Assembly (NCBI RefSeq): GCF_900115225.1
Contig: NZ_FOVR01000001.1
Coordinates: forward strand, 62,001 to 126,000
Length of the DNA: 64,000 bases
Reading direction: 5' to 3'
Origin: Cohaesibacter marisflavi
GTDB lineage: Bacteria > Pseudomonadota > Alphaproteobacteria > Rhizobiales > Cohaesibacteraceae
Below the pieces are notes generated by a model. The model saw nothing but the letters and a program-made list of their open reading frames with translations. It did not search any database and had not been told where the DNA came from. Shown piece by piece: positions 54,159 through 62,258 of this stretch. The translations under genes and the position numbers were made by a program. Within the stretch, counting starts at the first letter, position 1, and the number at the start of each line of letters is the position of its first letter.

Positions 54159-55367
54159 TTGGGTCTGCGCAATTTCTTCGACAGCATCGAGCCGCATTTC
54201 CATAAAGGCGGCAAGCTGGAACGGTATTTCGCCCTTTACGAAATGGTGGAATCCTTCATCTACACGCCAAAGATGGTCACACGCGCCGCGCCACATGCGC
54301 GCGACGATATCGACCTGAAGCGTGTTATGTCTTATGTGGTTATCGCCACATTCCCCTGTGTTCTGATGGCTCTTTATAATACAGGCTATCAAACCAACTC
54401 AGCCATCGCCAGCATGGGGCTGACCGAGGTCGCCGGCTGGCGCGCCTGGATCATCAACCTTCTGGGCATTGGCTTCGATCCGAACAGCATCTTAGCCAAC
54501 CTGGTGCATGGGCTGCTCTACTTCCTGCCGATCTATATTTTCACGCTTGCCGCAGGTGGCATAGTGGAAGTGATCTTCGCCATCGTGCGTGGTCATGAGA
54601 TCAACGAAGGCTTCTTCGTGACCTCCATGCTCTACGCTCTGATCGTTCCTGCCTCTACCCCACTCTGGATGGTCTCTCTGGGTATCATCTTCGGTGTGTT
54701 GATGGGTAAGGAAGTGTTCGGCGGCACCGGCAAGAACTTCCTCAACCCGGCTCTGGTCGGTCGTGCCTTCCTCTATTTCGCCTATCCGGCAGCAATGTCC
54801 GGTGATGCGATCTGGACCCCGGTCGACGGCTTCACCGGCGCTACTGCTCTGGGTGCAACTGCACTGCACGGAACTCAGGCGCTGGCCGATATGGGCCTAT
54901 CCTGGTGGGATGCCTTCTTCGGCATCATGCAGGGTTCTATGGGTGAAACCTCCGCTCTGGCCTGCCTGATCGGCGGCATTGTGTTGGTCTACACCCGCAT
55001 CGCAAACTGGCGTCTGATCGCTGGCTGTGTTGCCGGTACCGTCGGCTTCTCGCTGGTGCTCAATCTGATTGGTTCTGACACCAACCCGATGTTCGGTATG
55101 CCATTCTGGTGGCACATGGTTCTTGGCGGTTGGGCATTCGGTCTGGTCTTCATGGTCACCGAGCCCGTGTCTGCTGCTCAAACCAATGCCGGTCGCTTCT
55201 GGTACGGTGTTTTGATCGGCTTCATGGTCATCATGATCCGCGTCGTCAATCCGGCTTTCCCGGAAGGAATGATGCTCGCGATCCTGTTCGGCAATATCTT
55301 TGCGCCGCTCATCGACTATTTCGTTGTGCGCGCCAACATCAAGCGGAGGGCTGCTCGCAATGCCTGA
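54159..55367 (+). CDS. nqrB: Na+-NQR subunit B (FMN- and riboflavin-binding membrane subunit)
   Basis: The 402-residue protein begins at a TTG three bases after the nqrA stop, behind AGAGGG. It has about ten membrane segments. The FMN-attachment motif is FTGATAL with Thr229 as the expected target of ApbE; the first residue of the usual Ser-Gly-Ala-Thr is Thr here. FKGGK-like opening and YTPKMVTRAAPHARDDIDLK are family features. It forms the main sodium pathway with NqrD/E. It overlaps nqrC by 8 bp. Confidence 0.95.
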   Translation: MGLRNFFDSIEPHFHKGGKLERYFALYEMVESFIYTPKMVTRAAPHARDDIDLKRVMSYVVIATFPCVLMALYNTGYQTNSAIASMGLTEVAGWRAWIINLLGIGFDPNSILANLVHGLLYFLPIYIFTLAAGGIVEVIFAIVRGHEINEGFFVTSMLYALIVPASTPLWMVSLGIIFGVLMGKEVFGGTGKNFLNPALVGRAFLYFAYPAAMSGDAIWTPVDGFTGATALGATALHGTQALADMGLSWWDAFFGIMQGSMGETSALACLIGGIVLVYTRIANWRLIAGCVAGTVGFSLVLNLIGSDTNPMFGMPFWWHMVLGGWAFGLVFMVTEPVSAAQTNAGRFWYGVLIGFMVIMIRVVNPAFPEGMMLAILFGNIFAPLIDYFVVRANIKRRAARNA

Positions 55368-56175
55368 GGCAACGGATAAGAAACTTGGTCCTTGGGGACG
55401 TTTTCTGGCGATGCCAGCGGACAATCCCGTCAAGACGGTTATCGTGGCCGTCGCCCTGTGTCTGTTCTGTTCCATGATCGTGTCAGCTGCAGCCGTGGCT
55501 CTCAGACCGGTACAGGAGCAGAACAAGGTTCTGGACAAACGCCGCAATATTTTGCAGGTGGCTGGCCTGTTTGAACCTGGTGTCAACGTCAATGAGGTTT
55601 TCAACGAAAAAGTTGAACCGCGTCTCGTTGATATCGAAACCGGCACCTTCTCTGATGCCGCTGATCCAACCACTTACGATCAGCGTGAAGCAGCCAACGA
55701 TCCTGCTCGGTCAATTGATCTACAGAATGACCCTGCCGGCATCGGTCGTCAGGCCAAACTGGCGTCTGTCTACCTGATCCGCAACGATGCTGGTGACATC
55801 GACAAGATCATCCTTCCGGTCCATGGCTATGGCCTGTGGTCCACGATGTTTGGTTTTGTTGCTCTGAAAGCTGATGGCAATGAAGTTGCTGGCTTCCAGT
55901 TCTACGAACAGGGTGAAACTCCAGGCCTTGGTGCCGAGGTCGACAACCCACGCTGGCGTGCCCAGTGGCCGGGTAAGAAGATCTATGGTGAAGATGGCAA
56001 TGTTGAAATTGCTGTCACCAAGACCCCTGCGACCCCTGCGACGCAGGATTACCATATCGACAGTCTGGCCGGTGCTACGCTGACCAGCCGAGGCGTTGAC
56101 AACCTCATCCATTTCTGGATGGGCGAACAAGGCTTCAAGCGCTTCCTTGATAATCTCAAAGAAGGGACGGTCTAA
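55360..56175 (+). CDS. nqrC: Na+-NQR subunit C (covalent FMN)
   Basis: The ATG at 55360 gives 271 residues and overlaps the nqrB 3' end by 8 bp. One N-terminal membrane helix (about 25-47) anchors a periplasmic domain. The FMN-attachment motif is SLAGATLTS with Thr240. [20 protein letters not shown] and HGETPGLG-type [12 protein letters not shown] are family signatures. It relays electrons to NqrB. Its stop overlaps the nqrD start by one base. Confidence 0.95.
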   Translation: MPEATDKKLGPWGRFLAMPADNPVKTVIVAVALCLFCSMIVSAAAVALRPVQEQNKVLDKRRNILQVAGLFEPGVNVNEVFNEKVEPRLVDIETGTFSDAADPTTYDQREAANDPARSIDLQNDPAGIGRQAKLASVYLIRNDAGDIDKIILPVHGYGLWSTMFGFVALKADGNEVAGFQFYEQGETPGLGAEVDNPRWRAQWPGKKIYGEDGNVEIAVTKTPATPATQDYHIDSLAGATLTSRGVDNLIHFWMGEQGFKRFLDNLKEGTV

Positions 56176-56831
56176 TGTCTGTGCACAAAAATAGCATGTT
56201 GGTCGACCCGTTGGTCGATAACAACCCGATCACTTTGCAGGTTCTGGGCATCTGTTCAGCTCTTGCTGTGACCTCATCCCTCAAAGTGGCGTTCGTGATG
56301 GCCATTTCGGTGACGCTGGTGACGGCGTTCTCCAACCTGTTCATCTCGCTCATCCGCAACCATATTCCAAACAACATCCGTATCATCGCGCAGATGGTGA
56401 TCATTGCTTCCCTCGTGATCCTCGTGGATCAGGTGCTCAAGGCCTATGCCTTCGAGATCTCCAAGACCCTCTCGGTCTTCGTTGGTCTGATCATTACCAA
56501 CTGCATCGTGATGGGCCGCGCTGAAGCCTACGCCATGAAGAATCCGCCGCTAGCAAGCTTGCTCGACGGTATCGGCAACGGTCTTGGCTACTCGCTCATT
56601 CTGATGCTGGTCGGCGTTGTGCGTGAGTTGTTCGGCTCAGGCTCCCTGTTCGGTATTACCATCCTCAAAACCGTGAACAACGGTGGCTGGTATGTGCCAA
56701 ACGGTATGCTGCTTCTGCCGCCAAGTGCCTTTTTCATTATCGGTCTGATCATCTGGGCATTCCGTACCTGGAAACCGGATCAGGTTGAGGCGCGTGACTT
56801 CTCAATCATCGAACAAGAGGGAGGCCACTAA
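56175..56831 (+). CDS. nqrD: Na+-NQR subunit D
   Basis: The 218-residue integral membrane protein has six hydrophobic segments. The cysteines that hold the shared iron centre appear in [11 protein letters not shown] and [13 protein letters not shown]. It pairs with NqrE as an inverted-topology homologue and helps gate sodium. It overlaps nqrC by one base and is followed after 2 bp by nqrE. Confidence 0.95.
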   Translation: MSVHKNSMLVDPLVDNNPITLQVLGICSALAVTSSLKVAFVMAISVTLVTAFSNLFISLIRNHIPNNIRIIAQMVIIASLVILVDQVLKAYAFEISKTLSVFVGLIITNCIVMGRAEAYAMKNPPLASLLDGIGNGLGYSLILMLVGVVRELFGSGSLFGITILKTVNNGGWYVPNGMLLLPPSAFFIIGLIIWAFRTWKPDQVEARDFSIIEQEGGH

Positions 56832-56833
56832 TT

Positions 56834-57442
56834 ATGGAAGGTCTAATTTCTCTTGCGGTAAAGGCGATCTTTATTGAGAACCTTGCGCTTTCCTTCTTTC
56901 TTGGCATGTGTACATTCCTTGCCGTGTCCAAGAAGGTTGAAACCGCAATCGGTCTCGGGATCTCCGTGACGGTTGTTCAGGCCATTACCGTGCCTGCCAA
57001 CAACCTGATCCTGCATTTCTTCCTGGCAGACGGCGCCCTTTCCTGGCTCGGCCTTGGCGATGTGGATCTGACCTTCATCGGTCTGATCTCCTACATCGGC
57101 GTGATTGCCGCCATGGTGCAGATTCTGGAAATGATCCTCGATCGCTTCTTCCCCGCTCTTTACAACGCACTGGGTATCTTCCTGCCGCTCATCACTGTGA
57201 ACTGCGCCATCCTTGGTGGTTCTTTGTTCATGGTGGAACGCGACTATACCTTCGTGGAAAGCTCCGTTTACGGTGTTTCCTCCGGCCTTGGCTGGGCGTT
57301 GGCCATCACTGCGATGGCTGGTGTACGCGAGAAGCTCAAATATTCCGATGTGCCTGCCGGTTTGCAGGGCCTCGGTGTCACATTCATCACCGCAGGTTTG
57401 ATGGCCATGGGCTTCATGGCTTTCTCCGGCGTGAAGCTGTAA
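56834..57442 (+). CDS. nqrE: Na+-NQR subunit E
   Basis: The 202-residue membrane protein is homologous to NqrD. Cysteines occur in [14 protein letters not shown] and [15 protein letters not shown], matching the iron-binding pair. Six hydrophobic segments are seen. GGGAGG-type GGGAGGCC precedes the start. NqrM encoded on the other strand is thought to help build the iron centre formed with NqrD. Confidence 0.95.
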   Translation: MEGLISLAVKAIFIENLALSFFLGMCTFLAVSKKVETAIGLGISVTVVQAITVPANNLILHFFLADGALSWLGLGDVDLTFIGLISYIGVIAAMVQILEMILDRFFPALYNALGIFLPLITVNCAILGGSLFMVERDYTFVESSVYGVSSGLGWALAITAMAGVREKLKYSDVPAGLQGLGVTFITAGLMAMGFMAFSGVKL

Positions 57443-57455
57443 GGGAGGCTATAAG

Positions 57456-58676
57456 ATGGAAGAGTTTGCCCTTGGCATCACGTTCTTTGTTCTCATCGTT
57501 CTGGCGTTGGTGGCCCTCATTCTGTTTGCGCGGAGCCGACTGGTTTCCTCAGGCAATGTGAACATCACCATCAATGGTGAAAGAACCATTTCTGTTCCCG
57601 CTGGCGGCAAGTTGCTTGGCGCTCTGGCTGGCGAAAAGATCTTTGTTGCATCCGCCTGTGGTGGCGGTGGTACCTGTGCGCAGTGTCGCTGTAAGGTCTT
57701 CGAAGGCGGCGGGTCCATCCTGGCAACCGAAGAAGCCCACATCACCAAGCGTGAGGCAAAGGAAGGCGATCGCCTTTCCTGCCAAGTCGCTGTGAAGCAG
57801 GACATGAAAATTCAGGTGCCTGAAGAAGTCTTCGGTGTGAAGAAATGGGAATGCACGGTTAAATCAAACGACAACGTGGCCACGTTCATTAAGGAACTTG
57901 TCCTGCAGTTGCCCGCTGATGAGCATGTGAATTTCCGCGCTGGTGGCTATATTCAGATTGAAGCGCCGGCTCATGAGGTCGCTTACAAGGACTTCGTCGT
58001 TGCAGAGGAATATCGCGAAGATTGGGACAAATTCAATCTCTGGCAATATGTCTCCAAGGTTGAAGAGCCGATCGAGCGCGCCTATTCCATGGCCAACTAT
58101 CCTGAAGAAAAAGGCATCATCATGCTCAACGTGCGTGTCGCCAGTCCCCCTCCGGGCCAGCCGAACGTACCTCCGGGCCAGATGTCATCCTTCATCTTCA
58201 ACCTCCAGCCAGGTGACAAGGTCAATATTTCCGGTCCGTTTGGTGAGTTCTTCGCTCGCGATACGGAAAAAGAAATGGTCTTCATTGGTGGTGGTGCCGG
58301 TATGGCTCCGATGCGCTCGCACATCTTCGATCAGCTCAAGCGCCTCGATACCAAACGGAAGATTACCTTCTGGTATGGTGCTCGCTCCAAGCGCGAAATG
58401 TTCTATGTAGAAGATTTCGACAAGCTGGCCGAAGAACATCCGAACTTCACTTGGCATGTTGCCTTGTCTGATGCCTTGCCCGAGGATGATTGGGACGGTT
58501 ACACCGGCTTCATTCATAATGTGCTGTATGAACAGTATCTGCGTGACCATGAAGCTCCGGAAGACTGCGAATATTACATGTGCGGTCCTCCTATCATGAA
58601 CCAGTCCGTGATCAACATGCTGCTTGATCTGGGCGTTGATCGCGAAGACATCATGCTCGATGACTTTGGTGGTTAA
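57456..58676 (+). CDS. nqrF: Na+-NQR subunit F (NADH dehydrogenase, 2Fe-2S and FAD)
   Basis: The 406-residue protein has an N-terminal membrane helix (about 5-25). A ferredoxin-like domain follows with Cys68, Cys74, Cys77 and Cys109. The FAD motif is [11 protein letters not shown], the NADH motif is [14 protein letters not shown], and the C-terminal block reads [10 protein letters not shown]. It accepts electrons from NADH at the cytosolic side and starts the chain. It is the last gene of the operon and is followed by a strong terminator. Confidence 0.96.
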   Translation: MEEFALGITFFVLIVLALVALILFARSRLVSSGNVNITINGERTISVPAGGKLLGALAGEKIFVASACGGGGTCAQCRCKVFEGGGSILATEEAHITKREAKEGDRLSCQVAVKQDMKIQVPEEVFGVKKWECTVKSNDNVATFIKELVLQLPADEHVNFRAGGYIQIEAPAHEVAYKDFVVAEEYREDWDKFNLWQYVSKVEEPIERAYSMANYPEEKGIIMLNVRVASPPPGQPNVPPGQMSSFIFNLQPGDKVNISGPFGEFFARDTEKEMVFIGGGAGMAPMRSHIFDQLKRLDTKRKITFWYGARSKREMFYVEDFDKLAEEHPNFTWHVALSDALPEDDWDGYTGFIHNVLYEQYLRDHEAPEDCEYYMCGPPIMNQSVINMLLDLGVDREDIMLDDFGG

Positions 58677-58704
58677 ACCTGAGTGACCAGAAGCAAGAAT
58701 AATG

Positions 58705-58738
58705 AAAAGGCCGGAGCAACCTCGCTCCGGCCTTTTTG
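58705..58738 (+). terminator. Intrinsic terminator of the nqr operon
   Basis: A 13-bp perfect stem (58705-58717 with 58724-58736) with a 6-nt loop ends in TTTTT. It lies 28 bp after nqrF. Confidence 0.93.
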
Positions 58739-58797
58739 TTGTTCGCTATGTTTGCCGAGAAATCAGGCGAGCGGGAAGGATGAAGGCGGAAGCCAAT

Positions 58798-59220
58798 CTA
58801 GTCCTGGGTGAAGCGCAGATAGCCGGCAATATGTGATGCACCGTCATTGTCCTTGGGGTGATTGACCCCGTCAAAAACGACGATTTCTTCAAAATCAAAC
58901 GGGCTGACGCCTTCAATGCAAGCGACATTGATGCCATATTCATTCGGGCTAGAGCGGCGCTTGTGATGGGTATAGATACCGCATTTGGAGCAGAAATAAT
59001 GCTCGGCGGTCATCGTGCCGAATTGATACTTGGTCAGCATCTCCTCGCCTTTGAGAAACTCGATACCATCCAATGGTGTTGAAACTGCCGCGGCGCCCCT
59101 CATCCGGCAGATGGAACATGTGCAGCGTCTCGGCGGCTTGTCATTTTCCGATATCGTGACACGAAATTGTACGGAACCGCAATGACAGGCGGCATTATAG
59201 CTGTGCCCTGGCTTTATCAA
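58798..59220 (-). CDS. GFA family zinc protein (CENP-V/formaldehyde-activating fold)
   Basis: I choose the TTG at 59220, seven bases after GGAG, giving 140 residues, the usual GFA size. The longer frame adds residues unlike the family. The zinc-binding cysteines occur in CHCGSVQFRV, RRCTCSICRMRG and YFCSKCGIYTHH. The family name comes from glutathione-dependent formaldehyde-activating enzyme, but most members have unknown activity. It is divergent from the GntR/UTRA gene. Confidence 0.82.
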   Translation of the reverse strand: MIKPGHSYNAACHCGSVQFRVTISENDKPPRRCTCSICRMRGAAAVSTPLDGIEFLKGEEMLTKYQFGTMTAEHYFCSKCGIYTHHKRRSSPNEYGINVACIEGVSPFDFEEIVVFDGVNHPKDNDGASHIAGYLRFTQD

Positions 59221-59587
59221 GTCAAGTCTCCTTATGCATGGCGTGAGGACGCAAGTGTGCCGCCAATCACAGCCCTTGGCAAGAAGCGCATCCATAGGGC
59301 GCGGTTGATCAGACTATGGTAGGCGCCAACAGAGTGCCTTCCAAGGCTCGGACAGCGCCCGTGTAAGGGGATCAAAGTCTTGCAGTTACGTCTCTTTTGG
59401 AGAAAGTCCGAATACAAAATGCAACTATAAATATAGTCTTGATTGATTATGCAAGAATTAATATATTTTTTGGACTAAAATATTTTATGCGTGGCTCATA
59501 TGGGCGCAGAGGGTGGTCAAGACAACGCACATGCGCGTTGAGAGCGCCAGGGTTGCGATTGTTTCAGGCGGAGGATGTGTAGGGAGC
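59221..59587. other. Divergent region between GFA and GntR/UTRA genes
   Basis: ACTATA (59424-59429) and TATAGT (59432-59437) form a 6-bp-arm palindrome with a 2-bp spacer in AT-rich DNA, 150 bp before the regulator start. It is a candidate operator for the UTRA-type regulator. No further gene is supported. Confidence 0.45.
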
Positions 59588-60286
59588 GTGCCAAAAAGTG
59601 GATACCTTGCGATCAAGGGTTATATTTCGACTATGATCCGCAGTAAAGAATGGCCCCCGGGCCATTTGCTGCCAACAGAAACAGAGCTGGCTGCGCAATT
59701 CGATTGCGCCAGAGCAACCGTCAACCGCGCATTGGGGGAATTGGCCGAAGAACAGATTATTGACCGAAGGCGCAAGGCGGGCAGCCGCGTGCGCGATGGT
59801 CGCGAACGGATGGCCAATCTGAAAATCCAGTTTCCGTGTCGCGAAATCGAGGCGATGGGAAAGGATCATCGCTATGTTTCCCTTAAGAGGGAAATGTGTG
59901 CACTCCCAATGCTCCTGCAAAATATTGGAGAGACAAGGCTGGAAGATCAGTGCTTGCGGACAGAGGGGGTTCACTATGCCAGTGAGACCCCTTTTCAATT
60001 TGAGCGAAGCTGGTTCCGCAGAAATGCCTTTCCCGAACTGTTCCAAGAAGGAGGCAAGGTCAAAGCTCCCTGCATCACGTTACTGGAAAAGAATCCTTTT
60101 TATCACGGCAGTTTGTGTGTTTCCGCATCGAAAGCCAATCACATAGAAGCGCGCCATCTGGGGATCAAGGTAGGGGAGCCTCTGATCAATAAAGAATATA
60201 TTCTGACAGATGGGCTGGAAGGAACGCCCGTTGCTGTCATGCAAATCAGATACAAGCCTGACTATAGCATTTCATGCATATTCTAG
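59588..60286 (+). CDS. GntR family regulator, HutC/UTRA subfamily
   Basis: I place the start at GTG 59588, with GGGAG close before it, giving 232 residues; an in-frame GTG at 59513 would add 25 residues that do not look like the family. The winged helix-turn-helix covers about 5-70 (PTETELAAQFDCARATVNRA). The UTRA ligand domain follows (about 95-232) with FERSWFRRNAFPELF and a closing MQIRYKPDYSISCIF. It resembles histidine-utilisation repressors (HutC), but no hut genes are in the window. An operator-like palindrome lies upstream. Confidence 0.82.
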   Translation: MPKSGYLAIKGYISTMIRSKEWPPGHLLPTETELAAQFDCARATVNRALGELAEEQIIDRRRKAGSRVRDGRERMANLKIQFPCREIEAMGKDHRYVSLKREMCALPMLLQNIGETRLEDQCLRTEGVHYASETPFQFERSWFRRNAFPELFQEGGKVKAPCITLLEKNPFYHGSLCVSASKANHIEARHLGIKVGEPLINKEYILTDGLEGTPVAVMQIRYKPDYSISCIF

Positions 60287-60307
60287 TGCGCTGCAACATG
60301 CTTAGGA

Positions 60308-60559
60308 TTAGAGACTAGCCGACTTTTCGCGCGCAATCACATGTTCAATGGCTTGCATCAGGATTGGAAAATCATAAGAAACAGCACCTGTACGGACCCT
60401 GTCGCGGCCGATGCTATAGGCGAGAAGCTGCGTGTCCAATGCCGCAAAAGCTGGTTCTTCGTCCATTGTGCATGGGCTTGGTGAGATTGCTTCAGCATCC
60501 AGCGCTATGGCACGCGCCACTTCAATAAGCTCAGGGTCTTGATCTACGCCAACCATCAT
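60308..60559 (-). CDS. Small 83-residue acidic protein, unknown
   Basis: AGGAGAAT immediately before the ATG supports a real gene. The protein is acidic in its first half and mixed later; it has no membrane segment, signal peptide or cysteine pair (one Cys only). I do not recognise a family. Its stop lies 22 bp from the convergent GntR stop. Confidence 0.6.
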   Translation of the reverse strand: MMVGVDQDPELIEVARAIALDAEAISPSPCTMDEEPAFAALDTQLLAYSIGRDRVRTGAVSYDFPILMQAIEHVIAREKSASL

Positions 60560-60690
60560 ATTCTCCTACTTTTGTAGAAGATACTTACTGATTTTTACGG
60601 AGGTGGGCATCCGTAAATTATCGTATTTCCTAATTTTTGCACTGCAAAATAGCCATGTGTGAATGAATTGGAATTGCCTGTTCCCTGATT

Positions 60691-60737
60691 GGCGCACCAT
60701 GTCTCTGCATTCGGGAAGGTTGACGGCGAGCCCGCCA
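60691..60737 (-). pseudogene. Decayed copy of the sdaA 3' end
   Basis: These 47 bp match 60800-60846, the 3' end of sdaA plus a few bases past its stop, at 42 positions and at an offset of 109 bp. On the minus strand the copy still encodes [10 protein letters not shown] but continues past the place of the stop codon. It looks like the relic of a local duplication or unequal exchange. Confidence 0.65.
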
Positions 60738-60812
60738 CAAGATAGGCCCATGATCCATGCGGCTCAGGATGAGCCTATCGCCAGAAAAGAAGCGAGGCGG
60801 GCGCACCATGCC

Positions 60813-62228
60813 TCAGCATTCGGGAAGATTGACGGCAAGCCCGCCGAGCGACGTTTCCTTGTATTTCTCATCCATGTCGCGACCGGTTTCCCTCAGAGTG
60901 CGGATGCAATTGTCGAGCGGCATGAAGTGGGAACCATCACCATATAGAGCGAGGGAAGCCGCTGACACGGCCTTGATGGCGCCAAGGCCATTACGCTCGA
61001 TACAGGGCACTTGAACCAGTCCTTTGACCGGATCACATGTCATGCCCAAATGATGCTCCAGAGCGATTTCTGCTGCATTCTCAATCTGCTCATTGCTGCC
61101 GCCTAGAGCTGCGCATAGTCCGCCGGCCGCCATGGCCGCTGCGGAACCGACTTCGGCCTGACAGCCCGCCTCAGCTCCCGATATGGACGCATTATGCTTG
61201 ATGAGGCCACCAATCGCCGCGGCAGTCAAAAGGAAGGTTGTGATGCCCGCATCATTGGAGCCGGGGCAGTGGTCGCGATAGTAACGTAAAACGGAAGGCA
61301 CCACGCCCGCTGCGCCGTTGGTCGGGGCCGTGACCACACGCCCGCCTGCTGCATTCTCCTCGTTAACTGCCATCGCGTAGCAACTCAGCCAGTCATTCAC
61401 CTGATGCGGCATCGGCATATTGTCGCCATGGGCGCCGGTGAGCTGCTGATGGATGTGCTTGGCGCGCCGCTTGACCTTGAGGCCACCGGGCAGAATGCCA
61501 TCTTTGGCCAGTCCTCTATCGATGGAAGAGAGCATCGCCTGCCAAATGCCGGTAATGCCTGCGTCAAGCTCCTGCCGCGACAGGCTGATTTCCTCATTGG
61601 CGCGCTTCATGGCGGCAATGGAAAGGCCGGAGCGCTGCCCCATGGCCAGCATCTCAGCAGCCGAGCCGAAGGGGTAGGGGAACCCTGCTGCTTCCTGTGC
61701 CTGATGAAGCGCGTCGGGCTTGTGGCTGATTTTCTCTTCCATTTCGCTGGCTGTCACGATGAAACCACCGCCGATGGAATAATAGGTGACGCTGGCCAGC
61801 TGTCGATTGCCTTCGCCATAGGCGAACAGCTTCATGCCATTGGCGTGACCGGGAAGCGATGGGCCATAATCGAAGATGAGGTCTTCATCCGGATTGAAGC
61901 GCAGCCGCGGGAACCCTTCTGGTTCGATGAATTTCTCCTCGCGTACCCGTTCTTCCTGAGCTTCGGCTTTGTCCGGATCAAGCCGGTCTGGCGCAAAGCC
62001 CAGAAGCCCGAGGATAATCGCGCGGTCTGTCGCATGGCCCTTGCCGGTAAAGGCCAGCGAGCCATGCAGCGAACAGCTTATGCGACGGACGTCTCCAGCA
62101 TCGACACCCATGAAGCGTCCCGCTCGCAAATCATCCATGAACCGCAAGGCCGCATTCATCGGCCCCATGGTGTGGGACGATGAAGGACCAATGCCGATCT
62201 TGAAGATGTCGAAGATGGAGAGGAACAT
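60813..62228 (-). CDS. sdaA: L-serine ammonia-lyase (L-serine dehydratase), single-chain type
   Basis: The 471-residue protein joins the beta domain (about 1-155, opening with [20 protein letters not shown]) and the iron-sulfur alpha domain. Cysteines for the 4Fe-4S cluster are in [20 protein letters not shown] and [21 protein letters not shown]. It converts L-serine to pyruvate and ammonia in the cytosol. It lies 30 bp downstream of gcvP on the same strand, so the two probably share a transcript, linking glycine cleavage and serine breakdown. A truncated copy of its end lies downstream. Confidence 0.95.
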   Translation of the reverse strand: MFLSIFDIFKIGIGPSSSHTMGPMNAALRFMDDLRAGRFMGVDAGDVRRISCSLHGSLAFTGKGHATDRAIILGLLGFAPDRLDPDKAEAQEERVREEKFIEPEGFPRLRFNPDEDLIFDYGPSLPGHANGMKLFAYGEGNRQLASVTYYSIGGGFIVTASEMEEKISHKPDALHQAQEAAGFPYPFGSAAEMLAMGQRSGLSIAAMKRANEEISLSRQELDAGITGIWQAMLSSIDRGLAKDGILPGGLKVKRRAKHIHQQLTGAHGDNMPMPHQVNDWLSCYAMAVNEENAAGGRVVTAPTNGAAGVVPSVLRYYRDHCPGSNDAGITTFLLTAAAIGGLIKHNASISGAEAGCQAEVGSAAAMAAGGLCAALGGSNEQIENAAEIALEHHLGMTCDPVKGLVQVPCIERNGLGAIKAVSAASLALYGDGSHFMPLDNCIRTLRETGRDMDEKYKETSLGGLAVNLPEC

Positions 62229-62258
62229 GGGCGCTCACTCAATGAGAGGTGCTGCGGA

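Noticed and set aside
52812-54392. 526-codon minus-strand open frame across nqrA and the nqrB start
   Set aside because: It is antisense to two well-supported genes and contains no family motif.
59221-59295. Longer N-terminus for the GFA gene
   Set aside because: The TTG at 59220 has a GGAG at the right distance and the extra residues are unlike GFA proteins.
59513-59587. Longer N-terminus for the GntR/UTRA gene
   Set aside because: The GTG at 59588 has a nearby GGGAG and gives the usual length; the extension does not look like the family.
60566-60751. Minus-strand frame of 61 codons with [10 protein letters not shown]
   Set aside because: The match comes only from the decayed copy of the sdaA end; the rest has no similarity, so it is not called as a gene.
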